Positions 25,501 to 36,610 of a DNA stretch of 64,000 nucleotides are shown here, piece after piece; position 1 is the first letter of the stretch, and each line of letters starts with the position of its first letter. The position numbers and the translations under genes are program-made. The stretch lies in contig KL197791.1 of NCBI GenBank assembly GCA_000697665.1, forward strand, positions 1-64,000, in the 5' to 3' direction. This stretch comes from Jaapia argillacea MUCL 33604 (lineage: Eukaryota > Basidiomycota > Agaricomycetes > Jaapiales > Jaapiaceae). The notes under the pieces were generated by a model, which made no database searches, had not been told where the DNA came from, and saw only the letters and a program-made list of their open reading frames with translations.

Positions 25501-26940
25501 CATATGGCAGCGATTCTTAGCCCACAATCTGGCACACCTTGAACCCGACATTGTCTCGCCAAAAGCTCCACATTGGCGGTGCGATCACGGGGCAAAGATG
25601 AAGAAGTGACCTGAAAACGTCGGCGCAGCGCAGCAGCGGCATCATGTCGGAACTGGTCCTTCATCGATCTATCAAACAACTTGTGATTAGGGAAGGATGC
25701 CCACCAAGCCGCAGATTCCTCCAGCCATTTCTCATCTCCATCCACCCACAGCCAAACATCCAGGTCGTTATCGTTGCCTTCGAGAATGCGTACGAGAATC
25801 CTCGGAGATCGCTAGACGGTCGTAAGGAGTATTGGTTTGTGAGCGCATCACCGATCGAAGATGATCCGTAATAGTATCCGTCCATCAGAAGCGAGAGCGA
25901 TGTGCCCTAGGATTTCAGCGGCGACGAATGGGTTGAGATGAGCCGGTAGTGAGATTGTCAGCGGAACTGTGGAGTCGAACGGGGTAGTGAATGACTCGGA
26001 GGTGTCTGGTTCGGTCAATGGTTAGAGGTGCAGTAGTTCGGTGGTTTGTGGTTGCGGTCGAAGATACAGTCGAAGTGAGGATGATGTAGGAAGAAGAGAG
26101 ATGGGGTATCGATGCAGAGCGTTTGTTGTCCAGTGCAACACAGCAACACAGCAACACAGCAACACGTTGGAGCGCACGAGCTAGCAACGAGGCAGCCTTA
26201 TTTCGAGATTGGCGCCCGTCCCACGTGTCTCCCAGCGCCTAATTGCCTCTCCGATTTTACCGTCTTCAGTGTTGAAGCATACTTATAGCGTGGATTGGTC
26301 GTTGATAGTAGAATGACTTTACAGAAGTGAAGGGGTGAGCTGTGTGCGGGCGAAGTACTAATACACTCGGGGAAAACACCGGACTTTGTCATATTCGACA
26401 ACACGTCGAAGTGGCGGGCTGTCACCACGGCGAGTGCGACGATCCCTATTAAAAACCAACACGTACAAGATAGCTTCAGTATGGGGAATGTGGCTAAGAT
26501 CTGGCCCGATAGAAAATTAAAGGCTTGCTCAGACGTTTTCGGATTTCTACAATATTGAGATTGTGACTTACCGGCCTAGTTGTCGTCTCCTCAACTTCCA
26601 ACACCCAACCCCTCTGTGCATCTCGTCCTTCACGCCGATGTTCTCACCTGGGTACAAATAGTATTCGAGAACCACGCCGGAAGTCGGCTGGATTTTACAG
26701 TATTTGCTAAGCGATCGTATATGCACCCGTAAATGAGGGGTCGACTTACCGTTATCCTGGATTTTTATGAGACTTGGTCCCATTGAAGTTCCAACCCAAA
26801 AGTTTTGAAATCGGCTCGCCAATATGATATACTTGCGCTGCTGGCTGTGTGGGTACAAGCTGCGATTTCTCGGAATTAGCATATATCTCGTAATGGGATC
26901 CTGGCCACACTGAGCTATGAAACGGTTAAGAGGTGGTGCA
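22560..26940 (-). repeat. B block copy 2
   Basis: The order is the same as in B block 1: 3' flank, gene, upstream region with CACGTG at 26222, then a distal segment (26690-26920) matching 10545-10780. The upstream part contains four tandem GCAACACA units (about 26140-26167). The block lacks the MITE found in copy 1. Confidence 0.7.
22967..25885 (-). pseudogene. B gene copy 2: N-module + WPKDVPVP-domain protein, broken
   Basis: Alignment with copy 3 shows a start at 25885 (MDGYY), but about 160 bp of the first exon is missing. The junction near 25800 lies in a GAG shared by both edges of the missing piece, and the loss shifts the frame. A TAA at 23547-23549 replaces the CAA (Gln) found at this site in copy 3. 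The central exon (about 23865-25145) is fully open, and the C-terminal domain with WPKDVPVP and INSLYQA (23115-23540) is well preserved. The terminal exon would end at 22967-22969. The copy is therefore young enough to keep long frames but has lost function as a full protein. Confidence 0.7.
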
Positions 26941-28260
26941 ATACAGTATGTTATTGACGTACGATTTGAGATTTTGCGATGAGTGGATGTAGGTTTTGAG
27001 GTGCGTAAGAAGTTTTGAGATGCGTACGACAAGGGGGATGTTGGGTTTAAGTGTGCGGAGAGGGATTTGAATAGTATGATTCAACATGCGTGAAAAACGA
27101 AGTTTCGCCTGCGGTGTATGTGGGATTGATATGTTTGTGAGGAGATGCGGGACCGGCCTGAGAAGAACGCGAAAGGGGTGTGGGGTTGGAAGTGAACGAG
27201 AAAGAGATGTGGGGTCGGAGACGAGCGAGAGGAGAGCCGGAGGGTTTGAGATGACAGCGAAAAAGGATCCGTACAACAGAAGGTTTTGGAGGAGGACGGA
27301 GACCGGCCTTCAGATGTAACTCTATATGCTGGGGATGAGAATGATCGAAGATCTGTATGTTATCAATGATCATGGCGGTGATGGGAAGTGATGCAAGTGC
27401 TTACGCGGATATCGGGATCCAGCCGAGTCTCCCTTCGCAATCTTCGAGCGCCTAACCTTCTCCACCATCAAAGCCTCTCTTCCTAAGCCCATCGAGACTA
27501 CAGGTTCCTCCACACCCCACAAAAATCAAAGCTGCCTCTACCCAATCCCTCTCCCATCCTCCTCCAGAGTGAATCTTCCAATACTTTCTTGATCACTCAT
27601 CAAAGCCTCCTGTGCCTCTGCCATCTCCCCCTCACTTCTCCACCAGCCCTTCTCCCACTTCTACCTAACCATCATCGAATCCTCCGCCTGCTCTCTCCAT
27701 CAGTCTCCGGCATGACGATCGCGATGACGCGTAATTCCACGAGAGTACAAGGGTGGTTATTTGGTAACGATAGAGGCTTCGAGAATGAGAACAAGAAGGC
27801 GAATCGAGTGCTTCGAGAAGGGATGGGTTTCGATGAACAGGGGGAGGGACGCGAGGCCCGAGGTACACGCGAATAGGCAAACACGCCTGAGAACGAAAGG
27901 GGACGCGCATCTATTCACCTGGACGAGGGAGTGGATTGGCCTTTCCGGTATTTACTGGGGATGGGAAGGTCTGTAAGTCATCCAAGGTCATGATGAGAGC
28001 GATGAGGAAGATGTACGAGATGTACGCACCTTCGCACCAACATCAAAATCCGGTCCTCGTACTCCAAATTATCTTCTCTCGACAACTCCTCCCGTAATCT
28101 CCCCTCCCTGGTACCACCAACTCTCGGAGTATCCTCAACACTGCACTACCAAAACCGAGAACCTTCCCTTTCGCTCACCAGACACTCCATCATTTTCCTG
28201 GGCTCATTGGTTCTTCGTAATCGACTCTCCATAATCTGATACGCCTACGCCTTCCTCGGT
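26940..28260. repeat. XY repeat region 3
   Basis: The order of 10800-12150 is repeated: purine-rich, Y near 27355, pyrimidine-rich, X near 27712, purine-rich, Y near 27985, pyrimidine-rich. Similarity to region 2 is visible throughout (for example GGAGATGC.GGACC.GCC.GAGAAG at 10977 and 27138). Confidence 0.6.
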
Positions 28261-28499
28261 GCAACCGAAGTTGCTCGAGACGAGTACGGATAAGTGATCA
28301 ATTGATCAAGCTTCAAGGTGACTTGGAGGCCTTAATGGAGAAGAGGGAGCAGTGTACGATTGGTTTGAGGGCTGGCGGAAGGTGGGCAACTGTGGGAACT
28401 TGTTGGATGAGATCGAGGTTAGGAGTTACGCAGACGAAATGAGTGGCCATCGAGAGTGGAGCATGGTTGGAGTTGCAGCAGTGGGATGAAAGTGCAGGC

Positions 28500-29924
28500 A
28501 AGTCGGCGGTTCGAACGAAGGCAGCCAATGGCGTTGCAGTTCTCACACAGGGTTAGCGCTAATCAGTCATGATGTCATCGCAAAATCTCAACTGTCCATG
28601 TCTGATTTCCTTCGCATCGAGATGGCTGTACTCGAGATGGCTATACTTACTCCAATGGCTATACTGACTCCAGACAACCAACCCGAACACTCACCACTTT
28701 CTCTGTTGCGTCATGTGAGTCCCTTCCGTGGTCCTTGCACCGACGTCCTTCACCAGAACCACCCATGTGAGTGAACGAAATGTGCTCGCATGCAGAGCAA
28801 GTCGAGGATCTAAAGAGGTTCGTCAATTCACAATGCTAGTTTCTTTCTCCCATTCATCCTCCCATTTTGTCGTCGTCGGTTTCCTCCAGTCAACCCCACA
28901 CCTCATCCGCTCGTCAACTCTCAATCTCCCGCGTTCGCTCTGGTTCTCATATTTCATCACGCCATGCTGACATTAAAACACATCTTTCCACATCCAGTCA
29001 GCCCTAATGTACTGATAAACATATCAATTGTACATCCTTCATTCGCTCGACGCTACCCCGTTCGGGATGCAAGGTCAACTTCTCCACTCAACCCCGATCA
29101 ACAACCTTTAGCAACCCTAAATCCCTCGAAGCTGTTATAGGCACTTTCGTATACCTCTTCGATCGCTACATCGCACATCACGGGATGGGAGGATTTCAGT
29201 TCAGAGAAATATGGCAGATGCTAGTTCGTCAAAGTGAGTGGTGATTGGTTGCCTATCGATTCATTCATGTCGTTATTAATCCTAAGATATTCTCGGCCAT
29301 CCAATCTCCTTTACTCCACCCTCCGCCTTAATACTCGTTTCTGTCATTCCAGACAGTTGAATCTCAGATGACGCGTCCCAAGTCAAACATACCACTCCAA
29401 CGCTACATCCCAATCAACAACTTCACCCCCAGTTAACCTAAGGGGGAGTCGCACGCCTCTTTGCATCGAAGGTGAGCAGTCGTAAATGTGCCTCAATCCC
29501 CATTTTTTCTGCCATCGCTCCCTGTTCTCATATAATCTCATATCATCATTCCCAACACCCCCCCTCCCTTGGTTTCTCACACCGTTCTTCTAAATCAGGT
29601 CGCTACTCCTCAATTCTCTCGGATCCCAAGATTAACAAGTCCAAATCCATCCTCGAATACTCGCCCCTCCCATTCCAAGTCTCAACCAAACACCTCGACA
29701 ATATCGAACCCATCTTGATTCACATATACGTGGCATATTGGCCGGTAAGCTTTACTTCTCTGCGACACCATTTATCCCAACTTATGCCGTTCCGGGGTAT
29801 AGAAACTTATAGGTAGCCACCGATCTGACACGTTTTCCCACTCCCTCCTTCTAGAACAATGTTGGACAAGGGCCATGGCTGGGTCTCACCAAAGAACTCG
29901 GCGTTCTTTCGGACATCATCTTCG
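28500..29924 (+). repeat. A block copy 3, left part (interrupted by the KDZ element)
   Basis: This is close to A block 1 from the leader (GCTAATCAGTCATGATGTCA) to GGACATCATCTTCG at 29911-29924, where similarity stops abruptly. Its continuation is found 13.3 kb away at 43217. The CRE-like palindrome carries a C-to-T change. Confidence 0.75.
29917..29924. other. Target site duplication, left copy
   Basis: CATCTTCG here and GATCTTCG at 43216-43223 flank the KDZ element: seven identical bases, or eight with one mismatch. The uninterrupted A block 1 has a single ATCTTC at the corresponding place (near 1920), which supports duplication on insertion. Confidence 0.75.
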
Positions 29925-29969
29925 CAGTCACCTCAGCCAGAAAGTTGCAACAAGAGCCTTTGCTGATGG
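29925..29969 (+). repeat. Left terminal inverted repeat of the KDZ element
   Basis: Starts CAGTCACCTCAGCCA. Aligned without gaps to the reverse complement of 43172-43216 (CAACATGCGTAGCCA), it agrees at about 28 of 45 positions. This is weak as a repeat but co-located with the target duplication. Confidence 0.6.
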
Positions 29970-30119
29970 GCACAGTGTTCTAACATCTGCATCTGTTCGA
30001 ACATGTTCCAACACAATATATTGGGCCAATATGAAACAGATTACATTTTTTTCAGTCAATTGTAATGGTGACGATCAGAGCAGCATAAATCAATGGAGAA
30101 CGTTTGAACAAAAATGTTA

Positions 30120-30850
30120 AGGTACAAAACAATGTTTGAACGGACGGTGTTTGAAAAGGCAACATTGGAACGCGAGAGATTGGAAAGAGACAGCAAACAA
30201 ATAGAAAGGGGGTAAAATGTTTGAACGGATGGTGTTTGAACAGGTGACGTTGGAACGCGAGAGATTGGAAAGAGACAGCAAACAAATAGAAAGGGGGTAA
30301 AATGTTCAAACGGAAAGTGTTTCAACACGAGGCGTTGGAACGCGAGAGATTGGAAGGGAAGGGGAGAGTCGATGTGGAGATGATCGATGTTTCAACGCCA
30401 GACATTTGAATGGAAGATGCCGGAGTGAGAGGGATTGGAACGGAACGGAACCCAAAGGAAAATGGTCGAACGGGAGGTGCTTGAACGAGGGACAATTGGA
30501 TGAGAGATGGAAGAAGTCGATGAGGAAGACCGTTCAAACGCAGGTTTGAACGGAAGCTGTTGAAACGCTTCGGAAACGGGGTGTTTGAATCAGGCGTTTG
30601 AACGAGGGACAATTGGATAAGGAGTGGAAGAAGTAGTGGACACAGATTGGTCAAGCACAGGTTTGAAGGGAAGCTGTTGCAATAGAAATGAAAACGGTTC
30701 GGAAAAGGGGGTGTTCGAACCGTGCGTTTGGACGAGGGGCGATTGAACAAGAATTGGAAGAAGTCAGCGAGGGAGATTGTCTAAACGGAGGATTGATTGG
30801 ATGGTTCGGAAAGGGAATATTTGGATCGATCCAACGAAAGGTAAAGGCGT
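30120..30850. repeat. Left subterminal array of GTTTGAAC/GTTCAAAC words
   Basis: GTTTGAAC, GTTTGAAA, GTTCAAAC and GTTCGAAC words recur every 15-60 bases. Within it a roughly 90-bp unit (AATGTTTGAACGGA..ATAGAAAGGGGGTAA) is tandemly repeated at about 30120-30215, 30216-30302 and 30303 on. Subterminal repeats of this kind are often transposase binding sites. The same words fill the right end. Confidence 0.75.
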
Positions 30851-31083
30851 GGGGGTGTTGTGAGGTTCAACTACTGTACCTGGTTAGAAAAGGAAGTGCA
30901 TTGAGTCAAGCTGTAGGGGAGATCAAGAAGTTCCACCGAACAAACCTAACGCCCGTCACTCAACAGTCTTTCCAATCCTTGCTCCTTTTTTAGGCTTGAC
31001 CAACAGTGTGATCTTTTTAACATTACTGGTCGATCGGAGGGTGCAACGTCAACACCAGGAACCATGGGAATCGGGGAAGGGTC

Positions 31084-33111
31084 TCACATTTTTGGTTTCG
31101 CTGCCGAATTCGTCGACATATCCTCTTGCTCTGGTAGCCCTCGTTTACGCCTCTTCGAAGGTGCTTGGACATTGGACAATGGTGCCTCTCCTGCCTCTTC
31201 TGGATCTGCGGGCGGCTGCTTTCGCTTCCTCATTCGCTTTGGAGAGATTGGGGTGCTAGATGGCCCATCCTCGACGTTGTCACCCGTATCCGTGAGCGGG
31301 TGCTTTGACTTCTTGGTAGCAATTTTGGAAGCTGAACTTCTAAGTTGTAGCAGTCAGGTCAAGCATCACGACAACGACCGAGTCTTAACTCCGTACTCAC
31401 CCCTTTCTTGCTCGTCCCGGCTTCCGTCTTCCCTTCTGAGGCACATCGCTACCACCCAGCTGTCCCTCGTCCTCACCATTTGCTGCGTCAACTGCACTGT
31501 CATTATCGTCAGTTCCCACACCAGCTCCTTCATCCGTGGGAGGGGGAAGGTCCTGAGCACCACCTGTATCCAAATCACCGGATGCAGGCCCATCCTGATC
31601 ACCGATACTTGGATTGGTTGGCGGGTCGTCGAGTACACTCTCAGGCTGAACTATCCCTTGCGGCTGCCAGCCTTCAATCGCCTCCTTCGCACGGAATACA
31701 ATCCTATCATCTCCAGTCGCACCATCTAAGATGTGGCGGAGGTGACTTGCGAGAGTAATCAGAGTCGGCAGGGGAGCAGTTGCTGGATCCTGAAGCGTGG
31801 TTGTGGTGACGAGGATCCGATCACGGACGAATTTTGTCGGGAGGTTGAAGATTTCGGTCCAAGGCAATGATGTTTCACCTTGGTCGGAGGTCGAGCTGCC
31901 CCCTTGAGTAAATTCTGTAATGAATGGTTGTGATAAATTCAAGGTATTCTACAAACATAAGAGACAATGACTTACTCCACATTGCCTCAAGGAACGCTTT
32001 CAAGATGGCTCTGATCTCGACGGCGGGTGTGGACTCCACATCATAGACGGGGAGTAGAGGGCAGCCATCGACGTCAAGCTTGATATGTTCACCGCTACTC
32101 GTGTCATCCACCTCACCTAGCAATACTAAATCAGAACTAAGCCTGGTGAGAAAGAAGGTCCAGACTTACGTTTCAACACCTGCTTGCAGTACGAAGCCCA
32201 CGACTCGGCGATGTCACGTTCATAGTTCGGCATTGCTGAGTATCGTTCTGTACACTCCTTGCTGATAACCGAAACCCTGCTAGCGCTGTCAGAAGTTACG
32301 TGACTACCATGACCAAAGCAACATACGATTGATGAACAACATTGCCTCCCTCGTCGCGGAACGCGTACATGAGATGGAAGACTGCATCGCCGAGTTGATG
32401 AGATGCATTACCAATCAATGTGCCCAAGCATCGACTGATGATGGGCACGAAATCTTTCTGGTTCCTATAACGGAAGGGGCGGGAGCGTAAGGAAAAATCT
32501 CAAACGGTATGAAACTGAGAGTTACTAACCGATACACCTGTGACTTCCCACTTAGCTCCTGCTCTCTCGCCCTCTCCTTGCATTGGGTCTCCCAATGTGC
32601 CTTTTCATCTTCATTGAGACGGTCCCAATGTTCCTTAAGAACCTGCTGGAATCGTGCGGCGTGGAGGTTACTGTCTTCGCCAGCATCCTCTCGGCGTCGC
32701 GTTGTTTCTGCATTGATTTCTTCATAATGCGCATCTCGAAAGAGCTCCCGAGCTGTTGATTGTTGAGGCTTTGGGAATACCGACCAAGGTGTCGACGGCA
32801 GTGGAGCTACCTCAGTCCCCTTCAGTTTGAACTTCGCAGTGCGAAACTTCGCATCCAATCTCTGTGGCTCAACGTTAGAAGAAAAGAGAAATATATTGTG
32901 AAGAGCACTGCACCTTTCGTAGATTCCCTGCTGCCTCACCACTCTCCGTGATCTCATCCCGAAACGAGGCGATGAAATCAGTCATCTTGTCGGATTTCCA
33001 TTTCTTGAGCTCCTCATTGTCCACGCCAGATTTCAATTCTGCCTGCCATTCTTTGAGCGCAGCGGATAACCACGTTTCTTGTTCTTTTGAAAACTTCGAA
33101 GGGGGGGGCAT
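31084..33111 (-). CDS. HMG-box-like protein encoded by the KDZ element
   Basis: Seven exons join in phase: 32914-33111, 32530-32861, 32327-32464, 32170-32276, 31976-32116, 31401-31914 and 31084-31339, giving 561 residues. Residues about 100-165 resemble an HMG box (ARELFRDAHYEEI, then EHWDRLNEDEKAHWE), which would bind or bend DNA. The C-terminal 110 residues are Ser/Pro-rich with basic clusters (KGRRKPGRARKG, PSKRRKRG) that look like nuclear localisation signals. The start codon at 33111 opens with MPPPSKFSKEQETW. All frames are open, so the gene looks intact. It is the gene nearest the left end and is transcribed toward it. A role in transposition is inferred from its place in the element only. 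Confidence 0.7.
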
Positions 33112-33357
33112 AGCGATTGACGGCGAAGGGGAGGGGGAGGGGGGAGGGGATGTTCAGTTGTGGGGGATTGGGTGAAATGTGGATGAAGGGATGGAAAGGG
33201 ACTGGGAGGTTATTTGTGGGGATTGGGAATTGATAGTGGCGTTCGCAAGCGGGGCGTCCACAATCGGGTTCAACATACTGGCGATGGCCGTCAAAATGAC
33301 TTGTCAGCGGCTGATGAATGGTTGTGGACTAGGTAAAAAACTTTCCGTCCATTAGTG

Positions 33358-33690
33358 AACAATGGAGCAAACAAAAGGTGGTCAACTCACTTTCTGTGGC
33401 TGTCTGAAAAGTTCGGATGGGCCAAGACAATGGTCCAGGTGGATTGTGGCCTCAAGAGGAAGAAGTCATTCTACTCATGGATCAGTTCACAATGGCACCC
33501 AGTAATGGGTTTCAACGCACCATTTTTGCCTCGGCAGTGTTTGAACACATTCAAAACATAATTTCAAAACATAATCACACCGTCGTGCCGTTGCAACTCT
33601 CTTTTGAAAGTCGTCGAGTGAATCAAACTTATTACGAGTACAAAGACTACTACAGTAGGACAAATCCATCTCGCTCCAACGTATCAAGGA
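33358..33690 (+). CDS. Possible small Myb/SANT-like gene, convergent with its neighbour
   Basis: A plus-strand frame (ATG at 33417, open to 34193) begins with about 90 residues that look like a Myb/SANT fold of the transposon-associated kind: WPQEEEVILL, then FASAVFEHI, then VNQTYYEYKDYY near 33630. Beyond about 33690 the frame is antisense to the next gene and becomes compositionally biased, so only the first part is considered. No clear stop or intron closes it. It could be a chance frame. Confidence is low. Confidence 0.22.
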
Positions 33691-34620
33691 TGGATTCATC
33701 ACGTCGGACCCCTTCTGCTTCAGATGTACCCATTAATATGAATCTGTCGCGCTCAAGAGCGTCAGCAACAGGATCACGAACGAAAACATCACCCAAGGTG
33801 GGGTGTTCACGGGCACAACGTCGACTGCTACTCGGCTGCGAAGGAGAGGATGGGGCTGGGGTTGCACCAATCGGCTCATTTGGCAGTGAATCAAGCAGTC
33901 GTAACAAGGTCGATTGTGAATGGTTGGAGTTGATTGTTGGATGTGGAGACGAGTCACACATTGTCGAAGATATGCGCGAGGGAGGTCTGAATCGTGAGGG
34001 AGCGGGGTCCGAAACAGGTGAGGAAGGCGGGGGGGATGGGAGTCCAAACGCTGGAAGCCTCGGGACTCGAGGCGAAGCTGGGTGCGGATTCAATACAGCA
34101 GAACTAGCAAGACTGAGTCCTGCTGGAAGCTGCCTATATACCATTTTGTTGTCAGCAGGGAGGGCGGGTAATCTAGCGGAGAACTCACAATGATCGCTTG
34201 TACTTGGGATGTCCCAGCGACGCAAGCTCGTAAATATGAGTGAGGGTATGCTCCAGCTGAAGAGGAGCTAACGGTGGCGTGATAAACGCGACGCGTCCAC
34301 AGGGCAAACTCCTGTGAGTTGTACACTGCGCTTGGTTAGAAAAAAAATAGGAAGATCGCCGATTCATGTCAACTCACTAGTTGGAACCAGCGCCCAGCAT
34401 TTTGAGCATCTTGACCTTTGCCCAGGCAGAGTTGAACACGATACTGATGGCTGCCACCTGAAGTGACGAGCGGCATCGCAGGTGCATACCGGAGTATCAG
34501 TGCCTTCGTAACGCGCTCCAAATTATCCCTCTCGCGCTTGCGCTCTTGCGCCTGTGTAGGTTTCCTGGACTGCTTGATTGGGCTCGAATGGAGAGAGGTC
34601 GAAGATGATCGACGTTTCAT
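33650..34620 (-). CDS. KDZ-element protein of unknown function, 287 aa
   Basis: Three exons (34378-34620, 34189-34325, 33650-34133) join in phase into 287 residues ending in LERDGFVLL. The N-terminus is Ser/Lys/Arg-rich (MKRRSSSTSLHSSP..), suggesting nuclear localisation. The middle contains a short conserved-looking segment (VTKALILRYAPAMPLVT, QLCLGKGQD). The C-terminal half is Pro/Ser-rich. No known domain was recognised. It lies between the HMG-box-like gene and the central motif array and is transcribed leftward with it, probably from the central divergent promoter region. An upstream non-coding or coding exon cannot be excluded. Confidence 0.5.
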
Positions 34621-35206
34621 GGGCCTTTGTTTAACGCAGGGAGAGATGATCGACGATGGATGGTGATGATAGCAGAAAGGCAGGAAGAGGGTGAGTGAGC
34701 GTTCGCGGCGGCTTGACATTGTGGTTGTGGCCCAACGGTGCTCTGGCCATCCAAACACTCCAGACTTCCAATATCGGCGGCCCTGTGAGATATTCTCATG
34801 AGCTTGGGCCTGCATGGCGCGGACCGAGACACATACCTTGGGTGAGAAACGGCCGTTCGTGGCGACAATTCCAGAAACAAAAAAAATGAAAGGAAAACAT
34901 TTCAACAAAAAGATCGTTCGTAGCAAAAGTTCCAGCTATGAGAGATGAGTCAAAAACCTAGTGAAGAAAGAAAGAAAATGGAATTGACTGACAGTGAAGA
35001 TCTGTGGTAGGCGGTAGTTGACGTCGTATCCTTCGGGAGTGTCATTCAGGAGGGGGTTGCGAGATTCGAACTCACTGAAGGCCGATACCTAGGAAGATAT
35101 CAGGCCTTCCGGCCAGGTAGGATTATCCTACCAAACCCCCGTTTGCGTGACGCTCCGTACGAAGCACAGCGACGTCATTCGGCATCAGGCATGAGTTGTG
35201 AGCAGA

Positions 35207-35324
35207 TCTGCCGACGTAAAAGTCCAAGCAGATGCTCCGGTTGGTACAATATATGCTCGCCGACGTAGAAGTCCAAGCGAGGCATATAGTGCCCATGAGA
35301 CATTCGCCGACGTAAAAGTCCAAG
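35207..35324 (-). promoter_or_regulatory. Three 18-bp motifs facing the minus-strand KDZ genes
   Basis: CCGACGTAAAAGTCCAAG occurs at 35211-35228, 35260-35277 (one change) and 35307-35324, spaced 47-49 bases apart. On the minus strand it reads CTTGGACTTTTACGTCGG, toward the minus-strand genes. The same word faces the opposite way on the other side (35851-36281). Confidence 0.8.
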
Positions 35325-35399
35325 CGAACATCTCGAACCCATATGAAACCTGTGCATAAGCTAATAATCAGCAGCAAATCTGCCAATAGAGCTTACTCA

Positions 35400-35850
35400 C
35401 CAGGGATGCGTGCCGCCTTGCAGAGAGAACGAAACTAACAGAAGGAAGAAGAAAAGCAAAGACAGACACGTAGTCGTTACTCGTTTCAGATATGGCGCAG
35501 AAGTTGGGGCCAATCAGTAGTGACAACGTGGCTGACATCACATATTCGTTCCTATTATGGCAACCCATACTGCTTGGCTTCCTCTTGTTCTTGTTCGCAC
35601 CTACAATCGTCTGGCAACTTATTTCTGGGATCGCTTGCTCTATTCTCTGCTTAATTGTTATTGTCTTAGTTTCCCTCCTTTCTCCAGCCTCTCTTCCACA
35701 ATCCTCAAGACTTTTCTGCGCCCTGCCTCGTGGGCGCGAAGCTGAGTGTCGTCGCCGTCCCCAACGGTTTTGTGTTTGCCTTTGGAACATTGTAAGTTGA
35801 CCCCTTTATTCTCTTGCTCTCTTGCGTGGGGATACGTGGGATCAAGTCGA
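35400..35850. other. Central spacer between the two KDZ gene sets
   Basis: This is the symmetry region of the 18-bp array. A plus-strand frame at 35492-35800 has two very hydrophobic stretches (for example LLGFLLFLFAPTIVW) that could be membrane helices, but it is antisense to an equally long frame and has no recognised family, so it is not called as a gene. Promoters for both gene sets probably lie here. Confidence 0.4.
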
Positions 35851-36281
35851 CTTGGACTTTTACGTTGGTCGGCTTGATGCTCGAGATGAACTTGGACTTT
35901 TACGTCGGTTCTCTCGAGCAATGCGACTTGGACTCTTACGTCGGTCGTATTCCTGTCATCTTCCTGGCGTTGGGACTTGGAACTACCCAATCCCATGATT
36001 GCTTGCTGACCCATTTCGTTATAGATCTTGTCTGTTGCTGTCGCAATCCCCCATTCGTTTCCAGTTCTCGAGACTCATCCTGTGTTGTCTCTATCAGGTG
36101 TGTTTTCGCCTTGGATTTTGTTTTCGGTGAGTCAAGTCAAATTTTATTGTTCCGTTCTCGTGTTTGGGATGTATGGGATTGAGCCAACTTGGACTTTTAC
36201 GTCGGTTGGCTCGATGCTCGGGATGAACTTGGACTTTTACGTCGGTTCTCTCGAGTGATGCGACTTGGACTCTTACGTCGG
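35851..36281 (+). promoter_or_regulatory. Six 18-bp motifs facing the plus-strand KDZ genes
   Basis: CTTGGACTTTTACGTCGG or a one-base variant occurs at 35851-35868, 35891-35908, 35927-35944, 36188-36205, 36228-36245 and 36264-36281. The two triads have identical internal spacing (40 and 36 bases) and lie exactly 337 bases apart, because a segment of about that length is tandemly duplicated (roughly 35830-36030 and 36167-36360). Confidence 0.85.
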
Positions 36282-36610
36282 TCGCATTCCTGTCATCTCC
36301 TGCGCGTTGGCACTACCAAATCCAAGACCTTGGCTGACTTGTTTCGATTAGGTCTCGTCTGTCATTGTTGCCTTCCCCTTTGTTGCGCCGCTTATTCTTT
36401 CCATCCATTTTACCAGTGAGTTCCTTCGCCTTCGACACGAGCTTAATTAACACCCAGTCCTCTTACAGACCTAATCATTTTGTCAATATCCATCCTTCGG
36501 AACTCGTTCAGTCTCTCCGGCGCCCTATCCCAGTGAGTTTTGAGCTGTCGTCCATCTTTAACACACTTTCTGACGGGTTTATAGTTCTCTCTACCAGTTT
36601 TGCTTCGCCC

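Noticed and set aside
26138-26167. GCAACACA tandem units upstream of B gene 2 as a regulatory array
   Set aside because: Only four units, absent from the other B copies, so a simple microsatellite is more likely.
31064-31729. 221-codon plus-strand frame
   Set aside because: It is antisense to the last exons of the HMG-box-like gene, whose seven exons join in phase.
33700-34193. Plus-strand continuation of the Myb/SANT-like frame to 258 codons
   Set aside because: This part is antisense to an exon of the 287-residue KDZ gene whose splice phases fit, and its Gly/Ser/Arg-rich composition mirrors that exon.
35492-35800. Open frame with two strongly hydrophobic segments inside the KDZ element
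   Set aside because: It is antisense to another frame of similar length, matches no family I know, and lies in the divergent promoter region; chance is a sufficient explanation.
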